Assembly (NCBI GenBank): GCA_014529385.2
Contig: CM043953.1
Coordinates: 72,815,872-72,879,871 of the forward strand
DNA length: 64,000 nucleotides
Source of the DNA: Adiantum capillus-veneris
Taxonomy: Eukaryota > Streptophyta > Polypodiopsida > Polypodiales > Pteridaceae
Direction of reading: 5' to 3'
Under the pieces are notes generated by a model. The model was not told the DNA's origin, did not search any database, and saw only the letters and a program-made list of their open reading frames with translations. Position numbers and translations under genes: made by a program. Positions 50,601 to 62,700 of this stretch are shown piece after piece. The stretch's first letter is position 1; each line of letters starts with the position of its first letter.

Positions 50601-53600
50601 AAAATTAGAGCACATTGAAACGTGAGACCGAAACGTGCGTTTAGCGACTTTGAAACTAAAACTATGGTAACTTGTTGTTAGTGAAACGGCTTGTGTTTCA
50701 CTTGGCGCCCGAAACGTTTCACCTGTCCTGACCTATTGAAACGCGTTTCATGGTGACGCTGCTCATCATACCAACTATTTTGGGGCATAGTCCTAGTACG
50801 AGGTGTACGTCACCCAGGAGGGAGAAAAGGCTTTTGCTGCTACTGTGTGGATGGCATCTGTGAGCATACAATTCAACTCTGTAAGGGGTACATACGGGTC
50901 TGCAACTGCTAATGTTGTGTAAATCCTGGATGCATGTATCCCCTTGTGTCTCTCTAGAGAATTGATATCTGGGGTGGCCCTGTCTTCGTGTAGCCCTCTG
51001 CTGTGTAGTATACCGACAATCTAGTGAAAAAGATATGTATGCATGGTCTGCTCCCAACTCCAATATGCCTCGGCGATTTTGCTAAATCTTGTATCCATGG
51101 AAGTAGAGTGAGTGGAGCAAGTCATACTCTACTGTACCAGCATCATACCTGTGTGGGTAGCATGTAAATCCTCAAGAGAGTGGCCATCTAGGAATTCCAT
51201 TAAGTATGGCCAACTCATGTGTAGCTCCCATCTCTAGGAGATGTCTACTATATTCTTGTGTATCCCATTGCATCCTAAGAGGGTCTCTCAATGTCAAGAT
51301 CTGTTGTGTCGTGCTCTCAGAAGTCCTCCAATGATGTGTCAAAGAAAGCCACTTGGTGGCCTGCAATCCTAGCATTGAAATCCCCAACCAAAATAACATC
51401 TCCCTATCTAGAGTACTCCATGATATCCTCATCCATAGTCACATATGGTGATTGCCCTCTTGGGCATGCATATCTAGAGGTAGCAGGTGCGAAATAACAA
51501 ATGGCAAGGAAGAAGGGGCGAAGGTCCTCGTTTTGCACTCTGACCCACATGTATCGTGCATGCTTATCCCTCTGTAATACCTCTCTATATAACATAGTGT
51601 CTCCTCCTGATCCTCTACTCCCTGTAGTCGTGCATGCTCCACTTCTGAAAGCTGACTCCTGCCTATACGCTGTAACTATGGGCAAGGTCCCTTGCTGACA
51701 CTGGTGGGTCTCTATGTAAAAAATAATCTCGCGTTCTCTAAATGTCTCCTCAAAGACTCCCACGTTTAATCGTAGCGCTTCATTGCAGTCCAAACCACCA
51801 TCTGTAAATAGGTCGCATAGGTCTTGCATAATCATGAAGCCCTCTACTCTGATATGATCACCTTGCCATCCCTGTAGACTGCCCACTTTCTGGCATCCCT
51901 TGCCTCTAAAATGTGTGGCATACACTCCCTGCTTCGTGTCATCTGGGCGATGGTCAAGTCATCTTCCAACAATACCTTCTCCCCCCCTTCAACACCTGTC
52001 AATGTGATAGAAATCCTTTCTTTTCTCCAAGGAAGCAAACTTTAGGATGAGGGCTAGTTCCTTCGTTGCATCCTTCCCCCACTCTCTACACATCTATGTA
52101 TGGGGTCTCCTTTACTCCCATCTTTTGGCATAAGACCAATGCTTCCTCTTTGGGGCTTCCCATCTCCTTCCACCCTACTACCCGCACATGTAGTGCTCTT
52201 GCTTTCCTCCTCTTTTCGTCCTCTTCCCCACTCTTTATACATCTGTGTATGGGGTCTCCTTTACTCCCATATTGCCAATGCTTCCTCTTTGGGGCTTTTC
52301 ATCTCCTTCCACTGTACTATCCGCACATGTAGTGCTCTTGCTTTCCTCCTCTTTTCGTCCTCTAGAGCGTCGTTCATATTGTTGGAGAGGATGGTATGAG
52401 AGTCTCTTGCTGCTTCCTCACCACGTCTACCCATTTCATGTTTACTCATGTTGTTTCACGTACATCCGTCCATGCTTCATTTCCCTCCTCCATGTCTGAT
52501 TTTCTGGTGTTCCCACAAACTCTCCCTCCTCCCTTGCTACCTTTTCAATATCTGTTTTGCATGTCAAAATTTCGACTTTGAGTTGATCAATGACCGCATC
52601 CTTCCCTTTGACTAAATCCTTTAGTATGGATATCTCAACGTCCCTCTCCTTGAGCATTTCCGTCCACCTACTTTCCATTTGCATCTTCCATCCATCCATT
52701 CTAGATGATAAGGTTGTGAGATTGAATAGGTCAATTTAGTCTGTTGGAATTCCTCCTGTGAAATGAAAACGCTCAGATCTCTTCTTTCTTCGTCTCTCAA
52801 ATTTTGTCCAATGTGGGGCTACTAAGCTGAGACTAATTACTCTCAAGAGTGTGGAAATAATTGTGTCATTAGTTTGAAGAATTTGGGCCAAGGGTACAAT
52901 GAAGGTTAATGTGCCATGCTGGCACGATGCACCAAACTCTTTAACCTCTACAATTTCTTAAACTAAGAAACTTTACGAAACGTTTCAAACGTTTTGAAAC
53001 TTCTCTTGGGACGTTTTAAAGGCTAATGCTTTCTACTAGATCCCAAAGCACGTATTTGATATGTATAATACCTTGGTTCAAATTTTGAATTTCAAATTGT
53101 CTTTTCGCTCTCTCTTAGTCTTTCACAATGGGGTTGTGTGCTGCTGGGTAGTATGTGTAAGCTCTGCACTTACATGTTTATGGTTTGTGGCAAAACTTCT
53201 CTGGTGATGTTTCATAGTCTAGCGAAACCGTTTCAAAACTTTTGAAACTCTTTTCATACAAAACCTTTTGATACTTCATGGCTACTATGTGTGTCCAGAT
53301 ATTTGTATAAGCTATGTGTTTCCATTCATATCTCTGTTCAGAAAGGTAAGAGCATGGTTCTGTTTTGTCAACTACCAAATGTTTTACAGAAGTGTTATGA
53401 TTTGTTTTGTAGGCTGGGGCACCCTGGTTCAGCATTCTCACAAGGACTGGCTGTTTCAAAGGACAGGATAATGATGGGCGTTATCCAGCAGATCTGGTAT
53501 GCTGTCTCTTCAGTGGTACAATATTGTTTTTTGCAATGCACAACTGTGTTGTCTGGGTCTCTGTGATCATGTGTAAATGGAAACAAGTTGTAAAAAAATT

Positions 53601-56600
53601 GTGAGCAATTACTTTACATGTGGTAAAGATTATAGATGCTTATATATGTCTGAGATCTCTATGATCATGTGTAAATGGAAACAAGTTGGAAAAGAATTGT
53701 GAGCAATTACTTTACATGTGGTAAAGATCATAGATGCTTATATTGTTTGGGAATGGGTTAAGAATGCCGTTAAACAGAAAGTACATAATTCCTTGATAGC
53801 CTATCATTTGTTTATATTTGTATTGAATTTTATACGCGTCAGGATCCTTTTGGTTCTACCTTCTTTTGGATACTACACGGAGAAAAATGACAATCTGGCA
53901 AACCAAGCTTTGAGGTTACAGAATTAGGTTGAAAATTGCATTAAAAGTTGAGAGCCTTGGTTGTTTATGTAAAAAATGAATTGTCATACCTTATACAAGA
54001 TAATGGTTGAATTTGCACCTGATACATGGGTCATTGCATGAGATGCACATTTCTAACACACCTCTCATAATCACATAGTGAGAGTATTTATGTTGGCGAA
54101 GTTGAAGCAGCTGTTACCATAGACATCCAAGCACCACGCATATGGAATCCACCATGGAGAACGCATATTAACCTTGTAGTTAAAGTATTTGTCTCCTTGA
54201 ACACCGAGGGGCTAGATTTTGTCAACTAAGCAGCTGAGATCTCGATTACCAATCTTTGATCTGTTAAAGGTTCACCCTAAGATGGTTTTTTATACAAAAG
54301 GCATATAATGCATTGAAATGGTCTTGTAATCCCTTGGGCGAGTCTGATTAAGTACAATCGCATCGACATATAACAATGTTAGTACCAACAACTAAGCTAA
54401 AGTAGCTTCCATCTGTCCTCTCTCAATATGCTTTGAGACTGTGATCAGAGACACAGCCATTATGGTACCTTCCCTTGGTGTTTGTCATTTGCCTTCTTTA
54501 GACACATTGTTAGTATCGCTTCGCAGGAGCCGTGCTTCCTATTTTTAGGTATCACATACAGAGCTTATGGGTTGGATGCAAATTATATTACAGGCATAGT
54601 AGAAGGGATTTCTTGTCCCTTGGAGTATATGAGATTTGTTAGTACGAGCCATATTTCTTCCAGTGTGATAGCAGATTCAGCCTATCCAATTTTGGATATG
54701 GTATCCCAGTGGTTTACCTTGGAGAGTGCCCTAGACGATGTGGTTTATGGGATTGCATTGCTAGGAAGCCGCAGATTTTGGTAGATTTATGCAGTGCTAT
54801 CTCGGACTCTTTTCTCTTCCGTCCCTTTTTAGACCTGTTTGCATGCATTATTTCTCCTTGTAATGATCCTAAGGTTTTCCCCTTGCTTGGTATTTTTCAT
54901 GATGGCATGCTGTCCTAGCATTTAAGTCACCGAGTAGGATGACATCTCCATCCCTCAAGAACTCCCAAAAATCTTCATCTAGTATGATGTATGGTGGCTG
55001 CCCATAGGCGAAGCATAATGAGATGTGCTAGGAGGGAAGTAACAGATGGCAATGTAGAGAGATCTGCCCTCCTCCGCTCTAACTCTGACCCACATATAGC
55101 GGGCACTCTCATCTCTGCAAAACACCTAGATGATAGGGTGTTACACCTCCCTAAATAACATTGCTACTCCTCTTGATCCTTCTGCTATTGTGCTCATTAT
55201 GAGCCACTTGTCTACATGCGCTCTCCCATTTGTATCGACTCACCCTGGGGAGTGTGCTCTCTAGGCTCGAATGCGTATCTGGATAGACAATGATGTCCCT
55301 TCTTTGAAGAATCCGCGAATGCTTCGACATGCAATCGTAACAAGCCATTACAATTCCCGACCACAAGCGTTAGGTTGGTCCCATAGGTCTCACACAGTCA
55401 TGTGGTGTGTCTGTCAAGTACTACCACTTTGTCTCCTATAGAGGAGGTGAGTTTTCCCTTCTCTTTAGCAGCCATGATCTCGGGTATGCATCCTTTCATG
55501 TGCGCTAGTTGGGACACAGTAAGATTATCTCTCAAGAAAATCCTTGTTTGTTTTAGTGTAGGCCTTTTTCTTAGCAAGTCCTTCCTCTCTTCCATGGTAG
55601 CGAAACGAATGATTAGAGCATGTTCCTTGGAGTTTCCCGATCACCTCCTCTTTTCTTGCCCACTCTCCATACTCCAATGTGTTTTGGCTCCATGACTCCC
55701 ATACATGCATAGAGGCCTTTCACTTCCTCTTCCACGTTGTTGGTGTGCCTGACACCCGTGACTCATTCATGTAGAGCGTGTTTCATTTTGATGATGGAGG
55801 TGGGAGTGGTGGTTTCATGTTTACCTTTTTGGGCCACTTGGATCCATTGATGCACTTCTTCTACTTGCTTCTTGGTGCTAGTGAGCACTTCTACCCATGA
55901 AGAGGTCTCACGTGCCTTCCTCTCCTCCTCCGCTTGGATGGTGAGCACTTGCACCCTTAACATTATTCAGCTCTTCAGCGGATGGCCGAATTTCTACTTC
56001 TTCAAGCTTGGTCCAGGAGTGCAGGTTCTCCAACTCTTCCTTTAGTTTTTCGATTTCAAAAGGCCAAAATGACCTATGAGGCCAATCTGTTACAAACTAG
56101 TGAATCTGATACCATGTCTGGCTACAAAAAAGAGATACTACCTAGAAGTGCTACTAGCTGGAAATGTGTGAGGTATGTGTGACCACTGATATAATGGGTG
56201 TCCAATACAAGATGGTGATATAAAGGGTGATGAATCCATCCTCATATGTACTCTAGATGTCGATAAAGTATGGCTCGAATCCTCTATTGTAGAGTGTAGT
56301 CTCCGTCGGTGCTGTGAAGCTCCTCTCCTCAGTCGTGGGCATCTCGATCTCCCTAGCTCCAATGCTTGGTCAATGAGAGTACCAGGGGTGTGCCACGCCG
56401 GTGTGGTGTTAAACACCATAACCTTTGTTTTACCAAGGTTTACAGACAATCCGCTATCTTCCGCAAAGCTATGTAATGCATGCAAACGTCGTTGCATACC
56501 CTCCGGTGAGTCAGATATCAACTCAATATCATCAACATATAACAACAATGGAATCCATGTCCCTACCAGTTGGGCACCTCTATCACCCTCTCTGTCAATG

Positions 56601-59600
56601 TAATCAAAAACCTCATCTATATGCATACCAAATAGAGTAGGAGACAATGGACAACCATGAAATGAAATATTATATTAACGTCTTCTCAAGGCCATATTGA
56701 CCTATGAGACCAAAGAGTTATATCATGGTGAATTTGATACAAGGTCTGGATAGAAAGAAAGAAACTAACTAAATAGAAACACTACTAGAGCTGAAAAGGT
56801 GGGTATCAAGAGCTTGAGAGGTACTTATACTTAAAGTGGGTGTGTATCTCAAAGAACAGATACAAAATGGTGGAGAAATGAAATGATCCCTGGCATGGAT
56901 GAAGTGCTCTGCTACCAGACCATCATGATCATGTGCTCTCCTTGTCTTCATCCTGTCAATAGCTTTCCTTACCCTCTCGGCAGTAAAGAAAGAACATGTC
57001 TCCGGGCATGTCTTTATTGGGTCCAGTAGAGGTGGTTGTCCTGATGCTGTGTAGAGAGATGTGGCATATTCCCTCCATGTCTCAGTGGAGGTGACCACTG
57101 GTGGTGGTGAATGTTCGTGGAATAGCCTCCATGCTTCGCCTGAGTCCCGACTTATAAATAACTGATACAGATCTTGCTCTAGCTGGGATAAATAAGCGCT
57201 TTTCTTTCGTTGCACTAGGCGGCGAAAGATAATCCGTGACTGTCTATGTGTGGTAATACCCATGAGCACTTCCCTTTGTAACTTGATCCTCATCTCTCTA
57301 CACTCCTCATGATACCAACTGTTCTGGGGCATTTTTCCAGATCGTCTCCGTGTAGGCTGGTTGTGGGGGTATGCTTCTGATGCTGCATCATGGAGCGTCT
57401 CCTGTCAGTATCTGAGTGAGTTCATCTAGTGGCCGTCCTGGCTCCTGGGTGCATAGCTTCATGTATATCTCATCCATATACACAGAGTCTGTCTCCCTCA
57501 TGAAGGTATACCGGATGTGTGTAGGGACCTCTCCTAATGAAGCTGTGCTGAACTGAAACGTCAGGGTGAAGGACAAGATAGCATGATCAACTGCTACTCC
57601 AACTGGCCTAGTGCCCACCATGAAATCTTGAAAGAATGGAATGAGACCTGGCTGGGCCATAACATAATCCACTGTGCTGGCACCATGTCGGTGTGGAAAG
57701 CAAGTAAAACCTCTAGCTGTCGAAAATCTTTGTAGGCCATTCAAAATGGCCAATCTATGTGCGGTTCCCATATCTATCAAGTATCTGCCATTATTCCGTG
57801 TATTCCTCATCTTGTGATAATCTGGATAGACCCATCTCTGTATCATCCAGCTCCCTAAGCATTTCCTCGGAAGTATCATAAAATATTGTCTGGTGGTGAG
57901 CAGTCCTAGCATTGAAATCCCATAATGTCACCATCCTTAGAAAACTCCCATATGTCATTATCCAAAATAGCAAAGGGGGATTGTCCCCTAGGTGATGCAT
58001 ATACTGACGTACTAGGAGGAAAGTAACAGATAGCAATGTAGAGGTATCTGCCCGTCTCTGCCCTGAGCCTCACCCACATGTACCTAGCATGCTCATCCTT
58101 GGGCGCTGCTGCAACTCCTCCCCTAAATAGAACTGCCACTCCCCCTGAGCCTCGTCCTCGATGCTCCGATCTGGCCTCTTGTCTACAGGCTATCTCCAAT
58201 CTATATCCGCTCACCTGTGGCATGGATTTCCCAGGGGCTTGATGCGTCTCAGAGTAGAAGATGATGTCTCTCCCTGTGAAACTATCCTCAAAGGCCCCTA
58301 CATCAAGACGAAGTGAACCGTTACGATTCCAGGTTGCCATCTTTAGTGTGGTCCCATAGGTCTCGCATCGTCATGCGGGACATCGCTCCAATATCACCAA
58401 AGCAATCTTCCCCTTTTCCCTTGCTGCTCTAATTTCCGGCATTACTTCTTGCATATGAGCAATCTGCGAGAGGGTGAGGTCATCTCCAAGAAAGATGCCA
58501 GTCTTCTTTAGAGTCGGTCTCTTCTTCAGGAAATCCTTCTCCGCTTCCATGGAGGGGAAGCGGAGAATGAGTGCCCTTTCCTTCGAGGTTTCTCCGTTGC
58601 TTCCACTTTTCTTTGTGCCCACTCTCCAGGCCCTCGTATGCGTCTGCTCGTTGACCCCCACTAGAGTCATGAGTTCTTTCACCTCTTCCTCCACATTATC
58701 TTGGTCTCTGAGGCCACATATCCTTACGTGTAAGGCCCGCACACGTCTCCTTTGCTCCTCTTCTAGTGTCAGGTTGATGATGGTTGGTGTGGGGGTGGGG
58801 GTTATTTCCTTGCCTTTCCCTTTCTTGACAATCTCGATCCATTTTTCGGCCTTTTCTGCTTTTTGTTGGGTCTTTGTGATGACATCTACCCATGAGGTTG
58901 TCATTTCTTTTTGTTGCTCCCCACCTTCTTTGGTGGCCCGCACTTGTTCCTTAATCGTGTTAAGCTCTTCAACTATTGAGGGTTGAAGCTCTCCCTCTTC
59001 GAGGAAATTCTGTGATCGCACCTCTGTAAGCTCTTTCTTGAGTAGTGCGGTTTCCTCATCTTGAGCCTTCACGTGATCCTCGAGTGTATGTATCATGCTT
59101 TCCTGTGCTGCCACGCGCGCGTCGAGTATGTTGATAGTACCTAGGAGGTGGCGGTTGATCATGCTGATGGACTCGCTCAGTTCTTCTTTGCATTTTTGGA
59201 TGGCATCCTCCACCGGGTCATCTCTGCCATTTTGCTTCCTCATGGTCGAAAGGCCGCCACAGGAGAGGGAGAGGGAATTTTTTATTTATTTATTTATTTT
59301 TTTCTTCTCTCTATGCGGCTAAGTCTCTCTTTCTCTCTCTACACTCGCAAACCTTCTCTCTCTACGCTTCTCACCTCTCTCTCTCTCTATGCACCATTTT
59401 TTTCTCTCTTTCTCTCTCTACGCTTTTCTGTTTCTCTCTCTACGGAAGTTCCCCCCTCCCCCCCCCCCCCCCCTCTTTCTCTCTCTACGCAAACTTTCGC
59501 TAGGTTCGGGAGTTGCGGGGGAGAGCACGAGGGAGCGGGGGCAGGGGCAGGGACAGGGCAGCACGAGCGGGAGGGAGCAGCAGGGAGTGGGGAAGCGCGT

Positions 59601-59703
59601 GCGGGCAGCAGCGGGCGCAGCAGTGCATGCAGGGCAAGCAGGAGCAGCAGGGGAGCGCGAGAGAGGGAGCGGGAGCAGTAGGGGGAGAGGAGCGGGGGCA
59701 GGG

Positions 59704-59759
<56 letters not shown>

Positions 59760-62700
59760 GAAATGGAATGTCATATTAACATCTTCAAAAGGCCAAAAAC
59801 CTATGAGACCAAACTGTTACAAAATTGTGAATCTGATACCATGTCTGGGTACAAAAAGACTAGAACAAAAATACTACTACCACTACTAGAATCCATCCTC
59901 ATCTGCACTCTGGATGTTGAGAGAGTATGGCTCGAATCCTCTGCTGTAGTCTCGTCGATGCTGTGTAGCCCCTCTCCTCAATCGTGGCCGTCTGGATCTC
60001 CGTAGCTCCAGTGCTCGGTCGATGAGAGTGCCGGTAGTGGTCGAATGAGTGTGGGCGGAGCTCTGCAGTGATGGCTGCTCCTCTGGCTGTCCCATATCTA
60101 GTGAAAAGAAATCTGTAATCCGTCTCTGGGATTGTCTCTCTCTAGCTCTCCCCAGTAAAGTGTCTATATCTGTGTAACTCAAGTAGATATAGCCCAAGAC
60201 ATCTCTGATCCTCATAACTCATGACCCTAGAGAATGGACCGAAACCCTCTCTGAATAAGCAGTGGAAACGGCCCCGAATCTCATACTACACTGTGCAATG
60301 ACATATGTAATGTAGCTCTGTCTTTGGCTCTAGCTGGCATAAACGGCATATCTTGTTGTCTGCCGGTATCCTTCTGAATCTACCGGTCTCAATCTCCAGC
60401 TGATGTGAGGATGTACGTATCTGACCAATGGCACACCGCAAACCATGAGACATATGTGTATCCATGTAGCTGGGTCTAATCACAAACCCATCTCCTGTGC
60501 GGTGGAGAAGATGCTCTCTATAGAAAGCCATCTTCGTGCCCAACTCTTGTGGCGGCTCTATCCATGTCCTCCTGGTATCCAACTGGATCAGGTCCTAACG
60601 AATGAGTCTAGTAATCTCCACCCGTGTAAGAGACATCGAGGGTGTTTGAAGAGAGTACTGGAAAGGGGGCAGCCTGTCCATGGTGAAGCCATGCATCTGA
60701 AACCATGATGTCATCTGTGCATACCAGCATGAAGTGTCCCCCTGAAGAGCTAATTGTCTGGAAGACTCAAGGGCCAGTCTAGCATATCTGTCTCTAGTAG
60801 TGTCCCACAAGCTGTGCACAAAGGAGACTGATCTGGTAAGCACCTCAATCTCCATAGGAGGGGCAGCTAGCTCTGCTGGAATGATTGGCTCTGATCAGTT
60901 GAGAGATCATAGATACCAAGGGCCTCTCCATACGTCTCCAACCATCTTGGCCTACAGAAGGTCTCCATATCTGCACCACATACAACATAGCTGAGGCTAC
61001 TAAAGTATCAAAGAGCCATAACTTTGTCCGAGGTTCCTGGAACTGAACCTGCGAACACATCCTTCCAAGCCTGCCAAGGCCGCATAAGCTCTAGTCAGTC
61101 TAGTCTCTGCTGCTCTCCCCAAAGAAAACCTCGGCCCAATGAAGACAACCCCAAGGTAAGTGTATGCATCTGCCCGGTCTTGATGCAATTCTAGAATCAG
61201 CTCGTTTTTTTTGTCTTTTTTCCTTGAGGGTTGTTGAACTTTGAAATTGAACAGGAAAGATGCCGTTTTTCTTTATCATCTCTTCCTTCATGGCTGTTAT
61301 TTCAGCTTGAAGTTTCTTCATCTCTTGAAGCAGGTAAGACTCCCATGGAGATGCAAAGGTCCTTTCAATGCTGCTGCTAGAAAAAGGCTGGCATGGTCCC
61401 CGAGGAAGGTCCCTTCTCCCTCCTCAAGGCTGCCCTAGTTAGGGTTTGTGAACCGCTGTATGAGGCTAAGCGGCACCGATTAGATGGACTGGTGCTGTGC
61501 GTGTAGGTTGTACTTGTGGATTGAGAGAGGGGCGTGTACTGCATCAGTGCCGCAGCCGGCCCGTGCTGCAGTCCACTCCACCATTGGCGCTGCTGCTTCC
61601 CCCTAGGGCGTTGTTGCCCTTCCAGCCTCCACCACCTGCCGCCGCCTCAACTCACTGTACCGCCCATTGCCACTTCCATCTGCTCAGCTCATAGCCCTCA
61701 CCCGCTTGCTCATTCAAGTTGGAGTCGTGAGCTGCCCCACCCGCACCCCCCCCCCCCCCTGCCCCCCCACAAACACACACACACACACACACCAACAGAT
61801 AACACCCCTAAGGTTATGCTTCTGTGCTTGGTTGCTTTTTTTTGTTGGTCTTTGGTTTGTTAATCTGGCTTCTTTCTTTCTTTCCCATGTGTTTTCCGTT
61901 TCGTGTGGTTTGCTTTGTAATGTGTTGGTGGATGTGTTTTTTCCTGTTGTCTCTTTGTTTTCCTTTGCTGTTTGCTCGTTTTTTGTTTTTTCCTGTTCGT
62001 TAGAGGCATAACCATAGTGGTGGGTGGGTAAGGGTTGGGTGGTTGTGGGTGGTCTGGGAGGTTTTGGTGGTTAATGCTGCTCTTTGTCTTCATCAGCTTG
62101 TCCTGGATTTTGAAGATGGTTATGCGAGTTTGGGTGCAGCCTCTCTCTTCAGCATCGGTTTCAGATCTTTAGAACAGGCTGGCCTTTTTGGTGTCGATGG
62201 TGCCCCTACTTTATGTTATCTTGGTGGTGGGTGCCACCAGTTGTTGGGGGACGTTTCCCGAGCATGACATCTTCGCAGTGCTGCATCACCTGAGGCTGTA
62301 CAGGGCCTGGGGCAGATTTATGCCGCCCTGTTCTGGGTGCACATATCCCATGTCACCCTATACTAACCCTTGTGGATTTCCCCTCAGCTCTGTGCTTCCT
62401 TGAGATCTTGAGGGGTGTTTTTTCACCATTGGTTGTATTGGCTATCATGCTGTTTTGTAATAGGCTGACTCTGCCTCGTAATATTCTCTTTTGTAATAGC
62501 AACAGGCTACAAGCCCTTTTCCAGAGAGTAACGAAGGTGCGTATGCAAAGCTTATCTATGGGGCTTCTATTTATGAACAGGTGAGGGCCCCCCCTGTTCG
62601 AAAGACAAGACATGCCTTTCCTCTAGTTTGAAAGACAAGAAAAGATCACCTTTCTCTACTTGAAAGCTTTTGCATTTCTTTGTTGGGCACAGTGGTGCCA

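Larger units (their letters stand above)
48480..52735 (-). mobile_element. LINE-B copy 4, near full length, no 3' tail
   Basis: In intron 9, antisense to the gene. From its 5' side: ORF1 coiled coil (52,699-52,442), the RRM-like part, ORF2 endonuclease (51,925-51,170), linker and RT (50,422-49,680, with LTYADD-type box near 49,700), connection and zinc-binding C terminus (49,583-48,546). Many frame breaks are present. A hAT-like insertion (50,544-50,758) and a 150-bp tandem duplication in ORF1 disrupt it further. The usual GACGTTAA...(TC)n end is missing. Confidence 0.85.
56660..59700 (-). mobile_element. LINE-B copy 7, 5' half plus 3' end, RT deleted
   Basis: This copy retains a 5' UTR with CTCTCTCTACGC repeats, an intact-looking ORF1 (58,371-59,243), an ORF2 start with endonuclease and linker to VAEHFIHARD (56,900), then a direct jump to the 3' UTR (CCTATGAGACC, then CATATTGA inverted) at about 56,880-56,668. 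The RT and C-terminal zinc region are missing. Confidence 0.8.

Noticed and set aside
61497-62403. Possible coding exons in GC- and CT-rich DNA before exon 11
   Set aside because: Frames are low complexity (His/Pro/Thr or Val/Phe runs), lack splice support and do not match the hydrolase family.
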